From contig VSDK01012116.1 in NCBI GenBank assembly GCA_009767595.1, positions 176,134 to 240,133 on the forward strand: a stretch of DNA of 64,000 bases. The letters run 5' to 3'. The notes beneath the pieces were generated by a model, which searched no databases, was not told where the DNA came from, and saw nothing but the letters and a program-made list of their open reading frames with translations. Below are positions 36,890 through 48,989 of this stretch, in pieces; positions within the stretch are counted from its first letter, which is position 1, and each line of letters starts with the position of its first letter. The position numbers and the translations under genes were made by a program. The stretch comes from Symbiodinium kawagutii. Its lineage: Eukaryota; Sar; Dinophyceae; Suessiales; Symbiodiniaceae.

Positions 36890-37044
36890 TATTGGTGGTT
36901 TTATAGGGGTTATGGCCCATCAACAGTGGGAAATAATAGGAAATACTATATAACCAACAATAGTATGCTTAAACAACTACTGGTTGGTGGCTTCAAACAA
37001 TGTGTTTTTTCCCTAGTGATTATTGACAAATGGTTTGTTGACTC

Positions 37045-37078
<34 letters not shown>

Positions 37079-37107
37079 ATATTCAGGGCTTGAAACCACC
37101 AACCAGT
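36890..37107. repeat. Composite element: upstream unit plus MITE-B with AT expansion
   Basis: MITE-B at 36980-37107 (CTGGTTGGTGGCTTCAAAC to CTTGAAACCACCAACCAG) contains an expanded AT tract at 37048-37082. It is preceded by about 90 bp starting TGGTGGTTTTATAGGGGTTA and ending AAACAACTA. A similar upstream piece precedes MITE-B at 46471 and, more weakly, at 41611, so the unit may be longer than MITE-B alone. Confidence 0.6.
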
Positions 37108-37275
37108 ATGCACTTATTCATCATTGGTTGTCCATTCCATTATGATAACTATCATAATCTATTATAACCACCGATAAAGTTGTCCATTGCAATAGTTCTT
37201 CATTTTCCATTCTGATAGTTCAATCAACCGCGAGCTTCTGTTTTTTACTTGTTTGAAAACATATCTAAAAGACTT

Positions 37276-37380
37276 GGTGGTTTCTCAAGATAGGGGACCC
37301 AAGAATGGTTGGTTGAATTCTATAAACATGTTAAGAAACTGGATGATTTGGGTTGTCCCCGATTTCGAGAAACCCTCCAC
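37276..37380. repeat. MITE-A copy
   Basis: Left arm GGTGGTTTCTCAAGATAGGG, core ACCCAAGAATGGTTGGTTGA, right arm CCCCGATTTCGAGAAACCC. Confidence 0.75.
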
Positions 37381-40288
37381 ATTTGAAACACATATCTAAA
37401 AGACATGTGTTTAGAATCCATATTTAAGAAGATGTTGAAAAACATATTTAAAAAACATATGTATACATAATGTATTTAAAATGTATACTATACACACATT
37501 TAAGAAGATAGATTTGAAAAACTTAAATAAAGAAATATATCAAATTATTTCTTTAGGGTTCATCATAAATAATCAAATCAAATGTGTATTAATCATCATC
37601 AAAACTTAAAATATGTATTTAATCATCATCAATGGTTAACATCATCAATAAAGACTTATTTAATCATATATTGTTTAACTTAATTAAACCATTATTTATA
37701 TATTATATATATGTATGTCTTTAGACCATTATTGAAAAACCATCAATGGCTTTAACCATTTGAAAAACAGGGCCTCACCTCACTTGGCCGCCCAGGTCGC
37801 TCCTGACGAAGAAGTGAAGGTTCTTGGCAGCTGTGACTCGGAGCAACGGCCCGGGATGCCATGTTGGCATGCAACCCTGAGGTTGCGCTTAAGCTTGGTT
37901 TGGGTTGGCCAAGGTTGGTTAAGGTTAGGTAAGGTTGGCTAAGGTTAGTTAAGGTTGGTTAAGGTGGATGGTTTATTAGTTTATTAGTTGATGAAGGTTG
38001 ATGGTTAGTTCATTAGTTACGACTGCAATCATTTGAGAGTGGTGAGTCGGTTCATGGCGAAATGATGGCTCATGGTCGATAGTGAGACAAAGGTGATGAT
38101 GAATAGTTGGTTGGCTGGTGGATGGAGTCTTAACAAGCTGGCTAATGATGTCGATTGACGGGCGTGCAATAATGATTTTGCAGCCATTGTAATGGTTTAT
38201 CGTTTATTGGTCGAGTACTGGAGCGCAGATGTTGCTTGATGATGTTTTAGGCTATGGTCACTAGTGGGTCAGTCAATGGTTCGCAATGGTTTGCCATGGT
38301 TGACAGATGGTTAATGATGGCGATTCATGGTTGATGATGGCTTGTGATGCTTGATGATGTCAATGATGGCAAGGGTTGATAGCCAGCAATGACCAAGAAC
38401 GGCTTCCCCTACCAATTCCGTCCAAAGCAAACGTGCACATGTTTGTTTGTTTCTTTTGGCGCACGACCGGGCAGAAGACTTAATAGGTCCATCCGTCACC
38501 ATTATTCTTCCTTGAGAAGGAAGCCATTCCTATGAACAATGGTTGGTTACCACATGTGTGGCCATCAATGTGAATTGACATTCAACCACTAGTTATATAT
38601 TGTAAAACCATCAATTAACCATCAATATCAACCAATATTGAGCTATGAAAACTATCACAAAGCTTCAAAATCGATTAAGATCAACCCAAAAACCATGATT
38701 GTTTCTTCTTAGTGGTTCTTTAATTGTGATCACCAATTCATTTCCATGAATTATTGGTTCATGAAGTAAGATCACCATATAATCAATAGTAGTCATTCAT
38801 AACTAATCATCACTAAGCTTCCAAATCGCTTCAAATCAACCACGATTCCATACCCTGCTTGCTAGCTCCGACCCATCCATGTCTTCCCCAGCTTCCCACG
38901 TTGGTCGCCCCGGCGCCCCAGCTTTACCCCCAGGTGACGAGTTGGGGTCCTGGGAGCCTTCGAAGGGTGTGGCTTTGACGAAGGTCGACCAGGTGAAGGG
39001 ATGCTGGTGGACCAGCCATGGAGTTCGGCGCCTGGGACTGCAGATGGGGGTGGCCCTGGGCCGCCAGGTGGTGATCTGTGGGTTTTTTTGTTGGGTTCTT
39101 TTCGGGGCTTATGGCATGGTTAACAATAGGGGATAAGCAACAACTGATGATCATAGGGGGTTACCAGGGTTGATGATAGGGGATAAGGAATAGATCATAG
39201 ATGGTTGATGAATGTTTTTTGGTGGATTTTTATGGTGATGATTTCCATGGTTAAGAGTAGGCACATGGTTGATAGTAGGGGATGATAGTGGTTGATGATG
39301 GTTAGGAGATGTTAGGAGTGGGGGGATATGATGGTGAATTTCATAATGGTAAAAGTGGGGATGATAAGCACGAATTGTGGTTGATGATTGCATTTGTATG
39401 GTAGATCCGGATGTTCATACCTTCAGTTTTCCTGAACTAGCTAATCAGCTAGTGCTCTATCCAATTTTTATGGCTGGTTTGGATCCAGCATTAATCAACC
39501 AAAGAGCACATGGCAGCCGGTGAGTCCCAAGAATTGTCAGACAAATAGCACTTAATGGATGCTTGATGGTTGATGATTCAACATAGGTTAATTGGGCACG
39601 TAATTGTTAATAATTCATGATGGTCATTGGTTGAGATTGGTTGTTGAAAAAAGGGTATTGAATTTACGTTTGATAGTTTAGCAATGGCCAGGCAAATAAG
39701 GATTGATGAGTGGTTGAATGTTGAAACATTTTCAATGTATCATGCTAGATTGGTTGATGGTGAATTGATGGATATTGATGGTTTATGGTTGAAGAGATGC
39801 TTAAACAAAAGCAATGGTTGATTAAGCAAGTAATGGTTGCTAAGCAGTCATTCATCAAAGGATGGTTGATTTGTGGTTGATCCATTATTGAGGGATGGCT
39901 AATGTTTGTTTTATTCAAGAGTTGAGAACGGATATCAAAGGTTGAAGAGCAAAAATGTTTCTAGCTGACAGTTTATCCATGCCCAGATGTGGTAACTGTT
40001 GTTGCTGAAGCCCCACAAGAAATTGTATAGTTACATAGCTACAGGCCATGTGGCGCAATAGACCAAGCTTACTGCGATGATGGTTTCTTGGAAGAAGGAT
40101 CAAGGACTATGTAGCTTAGTGCTTAATGGCAACCAATGGTTAGTGGTTGATTACCAATGGCTAGTAGTTGATTACCCATGGTTCACAGTTGTTACATCCG
40201 TCGATCTTGATCTCGCCTGTCACGGAGCACCAGCACTGGTTCTCCCAACAGCCGTTGTGATTTCCAGCGAAAGTTTGTGGATGACCAT
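37381..40288. other. Repeat-rich intergenic DNA with one GC-rich island
   Basis: 37.4-37.75 kb is very AT-rich. 37905-37975 is a short GGTTGGTTAA-type tandem. 38.0-38.4 and 39.1-40.2 kb are rich in GATGGTTGATGG words. Apart from the GC-rich island at 38879-39080, no gene is seen. Confidence 0.4.
38879..39080 (+). CDS. Candidate GC-rich exon
   Basis: ATG-initiated frame MSSPASHVGRPGAPALPPGD, continuing ELGSWEPSKGVALTKVDQVK. It sits in a GC-rich island within AT-rich repeats. Similar N-terminal-like islands occur at 44.06 and 48.6 kb. No domain, and no clear donor could be assigned. Confidence 0.3.
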
Positions 40289-40384
40289 ATGGAGGTTTCT
40301 TAAAATTAGGAACTCCCAAAGTTATGGTGGGTTTATTACCATTAATGCCTTGTGGATGATAACTGGGGGTACCCGTAGCTTCAA
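40289..40384. repeat. MITE-A copy, diverged
   Basis: GGAGGTTTCTTAAAATTAGG at the left, CAAAGTTATGGTGGGTTTAT in the core, ACTGGGGGTACCCGTAGCTT at the right. Confidence 0.6.
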
Positions 40385-40871
40385 GGCAGAGGCCAGGTGT
40401 GGCATAGGCGCGCAACCATCGCGGCTCTGAGGATCTCACTCAAGGAGGAGTTCGAGAGCCTTGGGCGGAAGATGGGGCCACGGTGCATGGTGGTGATGGC
40501 CATGCTGATGAGGGGGTTGCTGTGGGGCTGAATGATGGTCACCAATAGGGCATCATGGATTGCAACCTTGGACATCGCTCACGTTGTGCCGAGTTTGGGG
40601 GTTCATGATGGTGATAAGCTCCTTGGAAGCATCATTAACCATGTTTTGTTGATTCATTACGGCTATTTTGAAGCATTTTTAGGCCTATGAGCCATCATTT
40701 CGGAGCATCATTAGCTATTTGATTGGCCGTCGCCACTCTTCAGCAGTAGCTATCATCATTCGCCCGCCTCGCCACCGTGATAGCTCGACCATTAGCCCTG
40801 CGTGTTGGGGCCAGGTGATGGCTGATCCCCCCGCTGTACGATTGCGAAGACGCGATGGTTGTCAACCAATT

Positions 40872-41076
40872 GGGTGTTTCTCAGAATAGGGGTACCCCTA
40901 AATCATCCTTCATTAATCATTTACAGCAATAAACCAATAATTTTTTGGGGTCCCCTATTTTGAGAAACCACCAATTGAGGGTTTTTCAAGACAGGGGAGC
41001 CCCAAATCATCCCCAGCCATAGTCTGTTTTGGATGATCAATGTTTGATTTTAAAGGGTCCCCATTTTGGGAAACTC
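40872..41076. repeat. Two MITE-A copies in tandem
   Basis: The first (40872-40973) runs GGGTGTTTCTCAGAATAGGG to CTATTTTGAGAAACCACC. The second (about 40979-41076) runs GGTTTTTCAAGACAGGGGAG to CCATTTTGGGAAACTCC. A further isolated right end lies near 41295-41331. Confidence 0.7.
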
Positions 41077-41610
41077 CGAAAAAAAAAGGGGTCCCGTTCA
41101 ATGGTGGAACCGCCCAAGCCATGATCGTAGCTGTACTGTACACCATTTCAAGCCCTGTCAATCGTTGTCCATCAATAGGGAAACAATCCCCAGCTACAGG
41201 GGTACAACCATGGCATTGATGATGTAGAGTTTGCAAGTCAAGTCACCTGTTTTTGGTGAATGTTTATCTTGAATTAATCATTTTTGTTTAAGCCATTTCG
41301 GGGATCCTCCACTTCTAGAAACCACCATATGATTCAGTAATCCATATGAAATAGTAATCTACTATATCTATTACAGTAATCTATTACGATAACCATTGCT
41401 TGAGAACCTCTCACATCTATTCATCCACCGGTTGCGAGCCGACCGTCGCACCATTGTGGTCGCCCGGCTGGGTGGGGCATGGCGCAGCTTGACCAGTTGC
41501 CCATCCCAGCATTAGGTATCCACCGTTGCATGGCTGACGGTAGTGGTTAAATGTGGTCAATAAGAGGGGATAATCATGTATCATCACCAACAAGAATGGT
41601 TAAACAACTA

Positions 41611-41712
41611 CTGGTTGGTGGTCGGATTGACATGTTGATTTCCAGTTTCATTAACGAATGGTTGGCTGGTCAACGAACGAGCATATTATTCATAGGTTGA
41701 AACCACCAACAG
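41611..41712. repeat. MITE-B copy
   Basis: CTGGTTGGTGGTCGGATTGA to GGTTGAAACCACCAACAG, preceded by the AAACAACTA flank seen at 36.97 and 46.46 kb. Confidence 0.7.
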
Positions 41713-43241
41713 ATTATGATTCACATATAGTAAAGAGTAAGTACAGATAAGCCGTCATAAACAAAACATAGTCATCAACTTCTCAACCATCACCTATCAT
41801 CAGCCCGCGTTAAGCATCACCGTAGACCAATGGTTCCCGTCCATCAGCACCCAGGGTCAGCTTGGTGGCTTAACAGGGCCCGCCCGTTACCCCCTGGTCC
41901 CTTGGCTCCGCCTCCCCTGAGGTACCGCTATGCGGTCTTTAAAGCGCACAGTGAAGACTTCCTCCGTGGCTTGGGCTGTTGAGAGGGTGCTGCCAGGAGA
42001 TACGGTGCAACTTGCAATGGATCTGGGGTGGTACCCATCAAGGGTGGTAGCCACCAACCAACCAAATCAACCAGTAATGATAACTGTTATTAGGGAACGC
42101 CATGTTTTGAATGATAGCAAAAACGTGTTTTGAATGATAAAAAACATGGCATCAACCAGCAATGATAATGGTTATCAGGGTAACTGCCAGTTTTGGGGGG
42201 AACATCATGGACGAACAAACCCATCTAGTTTTGGAACTGTTATGGTTTACAACTATTGTGGTTTATGACAATGGTGGTGCAACCGCGGTCCCGTCCCCAT
42301 GATGCTGGACCTCGTGCTAGAACCTGCACAGCTCTTGGGCAGTGTAGTACCGACATGTGGTTCTTTTAGTTGGGCATATTTGAGTCATAGAGGTAGTGGG
42401 GGAAGTTGATGATCATCAAGGTAGTGGGGGATGTTTGATAATCTTGGGCCGTGGGGGATGTTCATTATCGACTTTGAATCTCAATGAGTCAGCAAGTTGG
42501 CTGATCCTTTGAGATAGTTGATTTATCTTGTCAAGCATTGATGAATGACAATTATTTTCTTATGATTAAACAAGGCAGGACGGATGATGAACGGAAATAG
42601 CCGAGCAAAAGCCCTGCTGCTCAATCACTATTGATTAAGCAACATACGAAAGATTTCTTCGCAATGAACAACGTAGCATTCAAGTTCTCAAGTTGCATAC
42701 CTTGACCAAGGTGGCGATGGTTGTGGTTGTGGGAAACCAGATTCTATTAGGGCTGCGGATGCACCTGGATTGTTGGACATGTGGTTCATCCAGACAGGGT
42801 AGCCACATTGTACAAATCTCCACACATACCAGTGAAGGTGCGCAGCTGATGACTGGGTGCCAGCGAAACATAGTGAAACTAGGTTGGGCCAAAGAAGATG
42901 AAGATCCTCTATCTGCAGTTGCCACAGGACGAGGGTGGGCTTGGTTCATGCTGTAGGGTTGTAGATCGATCTTTTTTCAACCCACAGATGGCGAGTAGGA
43001 ATCTACCAGGACCCAGGTACAGAGATTGCGAGTTTGATAGTAGGGACAAATCTATGAGACATGTATTCCAGCCGTTGGATGTTCAACCTCTTTCCAACGG
43101 GCATGACGGCTCCAAGCTTGACTTGCAAATGGCATGGGGCAACATTGCCCACCAACCAGTATCAACCCATGAAAGAGTCATCATGGTGTAGGATGGCGCC
43201 CCGTACAAAACCGGGCACGTGCAACATCATGGAAAATGGAA
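41713..43241. other. No confident gene
   Basis: A GC-richer patch at 41860-42060 (ATG frame MRSLKRTVKTSSVAWAVERV) and open frames at 42693-42956 and 42898-43191 are weakly protein-like. None has a recognised domain or clear splice joint. Confidence 0.3.
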
Positions 43242-43339
43242 AATGGTGGTTTCAAACATGTTTTATTTTCCCTAGTAGTTGGCAACAATTTGTTGGTAGA
43301 CTAATATGTTTCATGGGGGTGGTTCAACCACCAACCAGC
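43242..43339. repeat. MITE-B copy
   Basis: TGGTGGTTTCAAACATGTTT to GGGTGGTTCAACCACCAACC, with the interior TTATTTTCCCTAGTAGTTGG. Confidence 0.7.
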
Positions 43340-43527
43340 TCAGGTTGAAACCAGGTTGGTTCAACTGTAGTTGCCGAGCTTCATGTCCATCATCATTCCG
43401 TCAAATGATTGGACACATGGAAGGTTGGGGGGTGAGAACGGCACTTGCCTCCTTGATCCCACATGGCTGGCCATAGCTACGGGGGTACCACCACCTTCCT
43501 TCATATGTGGTATCATTAGTTGATCAA

Positions 43528-43628
43528 TTTGGTTCTAAACATGTTTTTTTTTTTCCCAAAAATGTGGGATGGTTTGTTGGTCAATTGGTTGGTTGGGCAG
43601 CATATCTAAAGGGTGGTTCCACCACCAG
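43528..43628. repeat. Degenerate MITE-B copy
   Basis: TTTGGTTCTAAACATG at the left, TTGGTCAATTGGTTGGTTGG inside, GGTGGTTCCACCACCAG at the right. Confidence 0.5.
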
Positions 43629-44057
43629 ATGACATGATGATCTTGACAAGCCGATGTCAATGATTGTTGCCTCCAACCAGTCTGATGGGCCCAACGTATG
43701 CCTTGGCTCCGCAGCAATTTTCAATTGGCGCAAATCTTGCGTCTTGGGCGCTCGGGTGCCCCTGCTCGTGTTTCAACTTCATCCGGTATGGAAAGCCGCA
43801 TGTGAAGCATCCAAAGCAAGACGCTGCAAGGTGCTGACTCATCCTAACAAGACTCAAACCCATGGATTATGCACATGTTTGTTTCTTATTCGATGTGTAT
43901 ATTTGGATTGTGATAGGATGTTGTTTTAACTTAAAAAATATTTTTGCCTCAACTGTGTATATATTTTTGGGCTAATGTGCAGACAGAATGATGGTAGAAC
44001 AGTTGGTACCATCACAAGCCGCTCTTAGCTGCTGAATGTTTCACTTGGCTTGTCAAC

Positions 44058-44185
44058 ATGGCGAGCTCCAATGCACCGGTCGACGTTGCCGCAGCGGAAG
44101 CATCTGGTCATGAAGCCAGCATGGACGGCACTTCCGCATCTCGGACGATGTGTTTCAGTGATGGGCTTCAGGAAGTAGTCAATTG
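44058..44185 (+). CDS. Candidate first exon, Ala/Ser-rich N-terminus
   Basis: ATG opens MASSNAPVDVAAAEASGHEA, then SMDGTSASRTMCFSDGLQEV and VN, ending at a good donor GTAAATAA at 44186. Read-through beyond the donor stops almost at once, as expected for an intron. It is GC-richer than its surroundings. No domain; the acceptor exon was not identified (the candidate at 45097 does not join in frame). Confidence 0.45.
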
Positions 44186-45096
44186 GTAAATAACCACAAA
44201 CAAAACATGTTGGGTATAATCATGTCCTAAGTGACTAGTGTCATTTCACTTCATAGTGATAAGCAATTTGTAAAACTGCTTTAACTCGGCTTATAAGTAT
44301 CCCAGGAAACTTTTGCTAAAAGCTATATTAGCGACTACCAGTTTTGCTTGATTTTATTGCTATAAGCGGTTTAAATAGCGGTTTCATACTGCTAAAAGCC
44401 AGAAAACTGGTCGTTGCGCTGGTCACGACTCGTCACGACCAGTGGGACCATCCGAGACTCCAAGGTGCGATCGAAGAGACGCGGTGAAAACTGAGCGATA
44501 AGATCAACGTGTTGGAAATTTGACTAAAACCATTGGTAGAACATTTCATTAATAGTGAATTTCATTGGAACATAGTACATTTCATTAGTTAATAGGTAAC
44601 TACCACTGGTAGAAATGAGTTTACTGCCAATCGTTGATGATTTAATTGGTAGTACCAGATGGTAGTACTTAATATAGTTAACCAACCATTCGTGGTAAAT
44701 TGTTACTGGTTAATTGTAATGTTAATCAATTGGTTAGCCAATCAGCTGATCGCAATAGTTAACCAAGTGATCAATATTAACATGATATGGAATGATTGGC
44801 TATAACCCAACTGCAAATGCTGGTAATAGTTGATTAACCAACTATTACTGATCACTGCTGCATTGTATGATGATTGAGTAATTAACCAACTGATCAACTA
44901 ATGATTATCTATCGGTTATGCACTGGCAGCGAATATTGACTGTATACTTTTATTCATTCTATCAATGATGAAGCATTATCAATTGATATCTATTGAGTAT
45001 TGATCACAATTCACATTCTAATAAACGCTCATGACCCAAACACAATTTGCCTTTACATGCGTGTGTCCCTCAGACAGTCCGGTGTTGCGATCGCAG

Positions 45097-45207
45097 CTAT
45101 GACTGAAAGTAAGGATCAACCGAAGGCTGATGCAGCGGAGGCCGTTGACGCTGTTGCTGCAAAGCAGGAAACACCTGTTGTAACTGGGCTGAAGAGACAA
45201 TGGGCAG
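45097..45207 (+). CDS. Candidate exon, Ala/Lys-rich
   Basis: The frame AAMTESKDQPKADAAEAVDA continues VAAKQETPVVTGLKRQWA up to a possible donor GTGCTG at 45208. It has coding-like composition and is preceded by a GATCGCAG acceptor-like sequence. It may belong to the same plus-strand gene as the island at 44.06 kb or be a first exon itself (internal ATG). Confidence 0.4.
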
Positions 45208-45223
45208 GTGCTGTTGATCTACT

Positions 45224-45330
45224 TGGGTGTTTCTCAAGTCATAGGGGTACCCCCAGTTATCATCCTGCATATTGACCATTCAAAGTAATAAATCATCCAT
45301 TCTTTGGGAGGTCCCCTATTTTGAAACCTT
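45224..45330. repeat. MITE-A copy
   Basis: GGGTGTTTCTCAAGTCATAG to GGGAGGTCCCCTATTTTGAA, directly abutting the exon candidate at 45097-45207. A MITE-A copy also abuts the candidate at 50017. Confidence 0.7.
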
Positions 45331-45563
45331 GAAGGACCACAGGATAATCGGAGAGTCTCAAAGTCTTACAGGGTTTTGTGGGTTTTGTGGAGGCGAAACA
45401 AGTGGAATGGATTTGGTTGATGGTGATCAGCTTGCGTTGACTCAAGTAACCATCAATCAGTTTGATGGTGTTGATCAGCGAGGGTTTATCAACTCGAGTA
45501 GCAAGAGCCACTACAGTAGCAATCAACTAGATCATATCAGCATATATCTTTTATCAACCAATT

Positions 45564-45668
45564 CTGGCTGGTGTTTTCAAACATGTTTTTGTTTATTTCC
45601 CCAATATTGAATGATGATTGGTTGACAACTGATATTCGGGACGGCGAAAATAACCACCGACCAACCAG
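45564..45668. repeat. MITE-B copy
   Basis: CTGGCTGGTGTTTTCAAAC at the left, AATAACCACCGACCAACCAG at the right. Confidence 0.6.
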
Positions 45669-45800
45669 AATTGATCATCCATTCCAGGATTTATCAACCA
45701 GCAATCCTGGGGTAAACGAGCACTCCTGACAATCTCGGTAACGAGGCCAATAGCATGTTGGTGATAAGTGGAATATGCGCCACCAACATCCACTCAGTCT

Positions 45801-45922
45801 AAAAGGTGGGCCCCGAACAAGCATTAGCCGTTGGTTTACAACTGGGGAAAGTGCCACTTATTTGTAATATACAAGTATAGTTAACCAGCTTATTAATCAG
45901 CTTATATCTAGGGGCCCACGCA
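45801..45922. repeat. MITE-C copy
   Basis: AAAAGGTGGGCCCCGAAC at the left and TATCTAGGGGCCCACGC at the right. The interior (TATAGTTAACCAGCTTATTA) matches the nested copy at 3145-3264 (TATAGTTAAATGGCTTATTA). Confidence 0.65.
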
Positions 45923-46202
45923 TAAGGATCAATAGAAACGTCTTTCATATATCTATCGTAGCAGTCCACATTAAGCTTGGTTGTGATTTGTGTTGACCTC
46001 TGGTTGAATCATTTCACACTCAGCAGATTGTTCCACACTGGTGGGCTTGTCATGAAGTGCGTCCTGCCTGAAAACCCCAGCCGCTCATTGATGACCTCCC
46101 CATGGTAAATGATCATAACCTGGGGGGTTACCACCACTACACTGTGTAACCCCTGCTTGATGCTAAGTCTTGCTGCCGATGTGCGACTCTCACCACCAAC
46201 AG

Positions 46203-46372
46203 ACCCCAGGCGGCACATGACAGCGTCGTGAACGACCCTGCGGCGAACGCCAACGCGAACGCGGATGCGGACGCTGCGCCCCCAGAAACAGCTGCAGCGG
46301 AGCGGTTGCCACCCATCGTTGCGGAGTCGGAAGTGGAGCGAGCGGAGATTCACATAGGAACCTGGGCGAATA
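46203..46372 (+). CDS. Candidate GC-rich exon, Ala/Asn/Asp-rich
   Basis: After CACCAACAG the frame reads PQAAHDSVVNDPAANANANA, then DADAAPPETAAAERLPPIVA and ESEVERAEIHIGT. Low-complexity AN/AD repeats change into a charged helix-like stretch. Strongly GC-rich against AT-rich flanks. A MITE composite begins immediately after (about 46378). No domain. Confidence 0.4.
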
Positions 46373-46380
46373 GGCAAACT

Positions 46381-46580
46381 GGTTGGTGGTTTTGTAGGGG
46401 TTATGACCCATCATTAATAGTGGTAAATAATAGGGGATAACGAGCAACAAGGATATGGTTAAAAAAACTACTAGTTGGTGGTTTCAAACATTCTTTACTT
46501 TCCCTAGAAGTTACTAACAAATGGTTGGTTGACATTTGGTTGACTCATATTTTTTAATAGGGGTTGTAACCACCAACCAG
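46381..46580. repeat. Composite element: upstream unit plus MITE-B
   Basis: The upstream unit (TGGTGGTTTTGTAGGGGTTA to AAAAAACTA) is followed by MITE-B (CTAGTTGGTGGTTTCAAAC to GGTTGTAACCACCAACCAG). It parallels 36890-37107. Confidence 0.65.
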
Positions 46581-47097
46581 CAATTGGTCGGGTGGGACTG
46601 TGGGTTTGATGGTCAAATGCTTTAGCATAGGTGACAATAATCATCAGTAAACATCATCAACAATAGCCATAGCAGCACCAGGGCTAGGCTTTGGATGAGA
46701 TGGGCAACTCCTCGTTTAAGGAGCTTGCCTGTTCGCGCAGTTTGCCATTGATGATAGCTGCAAGATGGCACTTGCTGGTGTAGGGTGGCTCATCTGAACT
46801 GGGATTGTTGAGGGTCCAATAGCAGTTCCAAGTGCTTGAGCACTGCATGATTGACAATAGCACCAGGGTATTGACCCAAAGCATCCCAAAGCCATATTCC
46901 ACTGATGCTTTCAGGGGAACGGTTACAGACCAACTGGTATGACCAATAGAAATAGCCATGAAGCAAGTGGTGTTTTACGAAGGTGCAGGTACAAGGTGGG
47001 GCTCCAAAGTAATACGTTTTGAACATCTACGAAAGTGGTGATTAGTTTCGCAGTATCTTCTTCTTCTTCTTTTCCTTCTTCTTGTAGTTGTAGTTGT

Positions 47098-47260
47098 TGC
47101 AGTTGTTGTTGTTGTTGTTGTTCTTGTTGTTGATGTTGTTGTTGTTGTTGTTGTTGTTGGTTGTTGTTGGTTGTTGTTGGTTGTTGTTGGTTGTTGTTGG
47201 TTGTTGTTGGTTGTTGTTGGTTGTTGTTGGTTGTTGTTGGTTGTTGTTGGTTGTTGTTGG

Positions 47261-47292
<32 letters not shown>

Positions 47293-47417
47293 GGTTGTTG
47301 GTTGTTGTTGGTTGTTGTTGGTTGTTGTTGGTTGTTGGTTGTTGTTGGTTGTTGNNNNNNNNNNNNNNNNNNNNNNNNNNNNNNNNNNNNNNNNNNNNNN
47401 NNNGTTGTTGTTGTTGT

Positions 47418-47486
<69 letters not shown>
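47098..47486. repeat. TTG / GGTTGTT microsatellite interrupted by a gap
   Basis: A pure TTG array on both sides, with a central 10-bp-phased TTGTTGTTGG array. An N run at 47355-47403 interrupts it, so the length is uncertain. Poly-Asn, Leu, Val and Cys frames here are artefacts. Confidence 0.95.
47355..47403. other. Assembly gap (N run)
   Basis: 49 unknown bases inside the TTG array. Confidence 1.
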
Positions 47487-47487
<1 letters not shown>

Positions 47488-48594
47488 GCATGAAAGGCTT
47501 GTTTCAGCTACCAGTGCCTACAACAGGCCAAGGATTTTGTTGGTTGTTTGAAACCCTAAAAAGTAGGTAGTTTATTGTCCATCTACAGTTATGGTCCCAC
47601 TTGCTTTGTATAGTAGGCTGTAGTCCAAGGGCTGGCATACTGTTGACCAACCGACATAGGTTGGTGTGGGGGGTTGAGATTGTTTTCATTGCTCAATGTG
47701 GACTATGTCATGTATGTGTTGAACTAGGGGAGTAACCATGCAACACAACAATTCCCAGATTTAAATAAATTGTCTGTTCTATTGTGTCCTTACCTTTTTT
47801 TCCCCATGGTTGATGTTTGTCCATTGCCAACTATCATTACATAAGTGTCATTTAGCATTGTAAACCGTCGTGAGCCAGTCTATTTCCTAACATGCTTGAC
47901 TATTATCACTGGAAATTATCATCACACCAGTCACCATTCTTTAATCTTTGTCTACTCTAGACTATAATTTGCAATATCCAATAAGGGATCATTGCTGTCA
48001 AGTTTCTGAATCATTCTTCTATGATCCAGAGTGGATGGAATCGATGGCAGGCATGCAGCGATGAATACACTCATAAAAGTGCATATGTTTTTGAAATATG
48101 AAACTATGTATGATATGATGATTTACTGACTATCAACCATCCACCATCATCAGATCCAGATACTTGGATGTGGGAGCGTAACTGCTAACAAGGTAAACAA
48201 TGGGTTAGTTCATCGAACTTAAGGGGGTTCTAACCAAGGTCAGAGGGGTTGGTTCAACTTCTCAATCGTTGCTATAGAGGTTCGTTCAACTATCAAGGTA
48301 TAACCCCAGTTCTACAAGGTGGGCCCCCAGTAGTCCTAAGTTGGGTTACCCCGAAAAAACTGGTAGAATTCACCCAAGCTAAATTAGTTACCCTTTGGTG
48401 AACTAAGATGGCAATGGACAATGCACAATTTTGTTAGGAACACCCTGGGAAATCATCCATTTATGGTGGATGTTCCATTGCCATGTGAGTTTACCAGAGG
48501 GTATAAACCAACCAACCTAAGTGGTTGGGCTCCCAGCTTCGAAAGATCACATCATCCAAGGGAACCACCCGCAGCACATCTAGCCGTAGCAGCC

Positions 48595-48705
48595 ATGCCT
48601 ATGTCTAAGGAGAGCCGTTCCCCGACACCGAAGCGGCCGCTCCAGCGGCCGCTCCAAGCTCCAGGACGCCGTGCCGGGCTATGCCGGGCTCGGGTCGCGG
48701 CCATG
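48595..48705 (+). CDS. Candidate first exon, Arg/Pro-rich
   Basis: ATG frame MPMSKESRSPTPKRPLQRPL continues QAPGRRAGLCRARVAAM up to a donor GTAGGA. It contains a GCGGCCGCTCCA direct duplication (48633-48654). GC-rich island; basic N-terminus. No domain. Confidence 0.4.
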
Positions 48706-48989
48706 GTAGGAGATGGTGGTTGTTGGCCAGCCACGAGTTGTGGGGCAATGATTTGGTCCTGATAATGTTAATAATGTGGTTCATTCTGATCAAGAACAAG
48801 CAGTGCAAGCCCTTCTAATCAAACCGGTAGAAACACACACTCACACACGCACAAGTTTCATGGTCTTGGGTGGATTTGGAATAATCTAGATTGTCTTTGA
48901 TAATGTTTAATTTCTTTCTATCAGGGTACAAGAGGATAGCTGGTCCATGGGCTGATGAGTTTTTGGACTGTTGGGATCTCCAGAAAGCA

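Larger units (their letters stand above)
46581..48594. other. Microsatellite and intergenic DNA, no confident gene
   Basis: Holds the TTG microsatellite with its gap, one end of MITE-C at 48315-48400, and otherwise featureless AT-rich sequence. Short open frames (46684-46959, 47504-47689) have no support. Confidence 0.4.

Noticed and set aside
37905..37975. GGTTAAGG-type repeats considered as telomere-like
   Set aside because: The unit is irregular (10-11 bp, GGTTGGTTAA) and not a TTTAGGG-type array.
47042..47570. Poly-Asn/Gln and poly-Leu/Val/Cys proteins
   Set aside because: Translations of the TTG microsatellite, and they cross an N gap.
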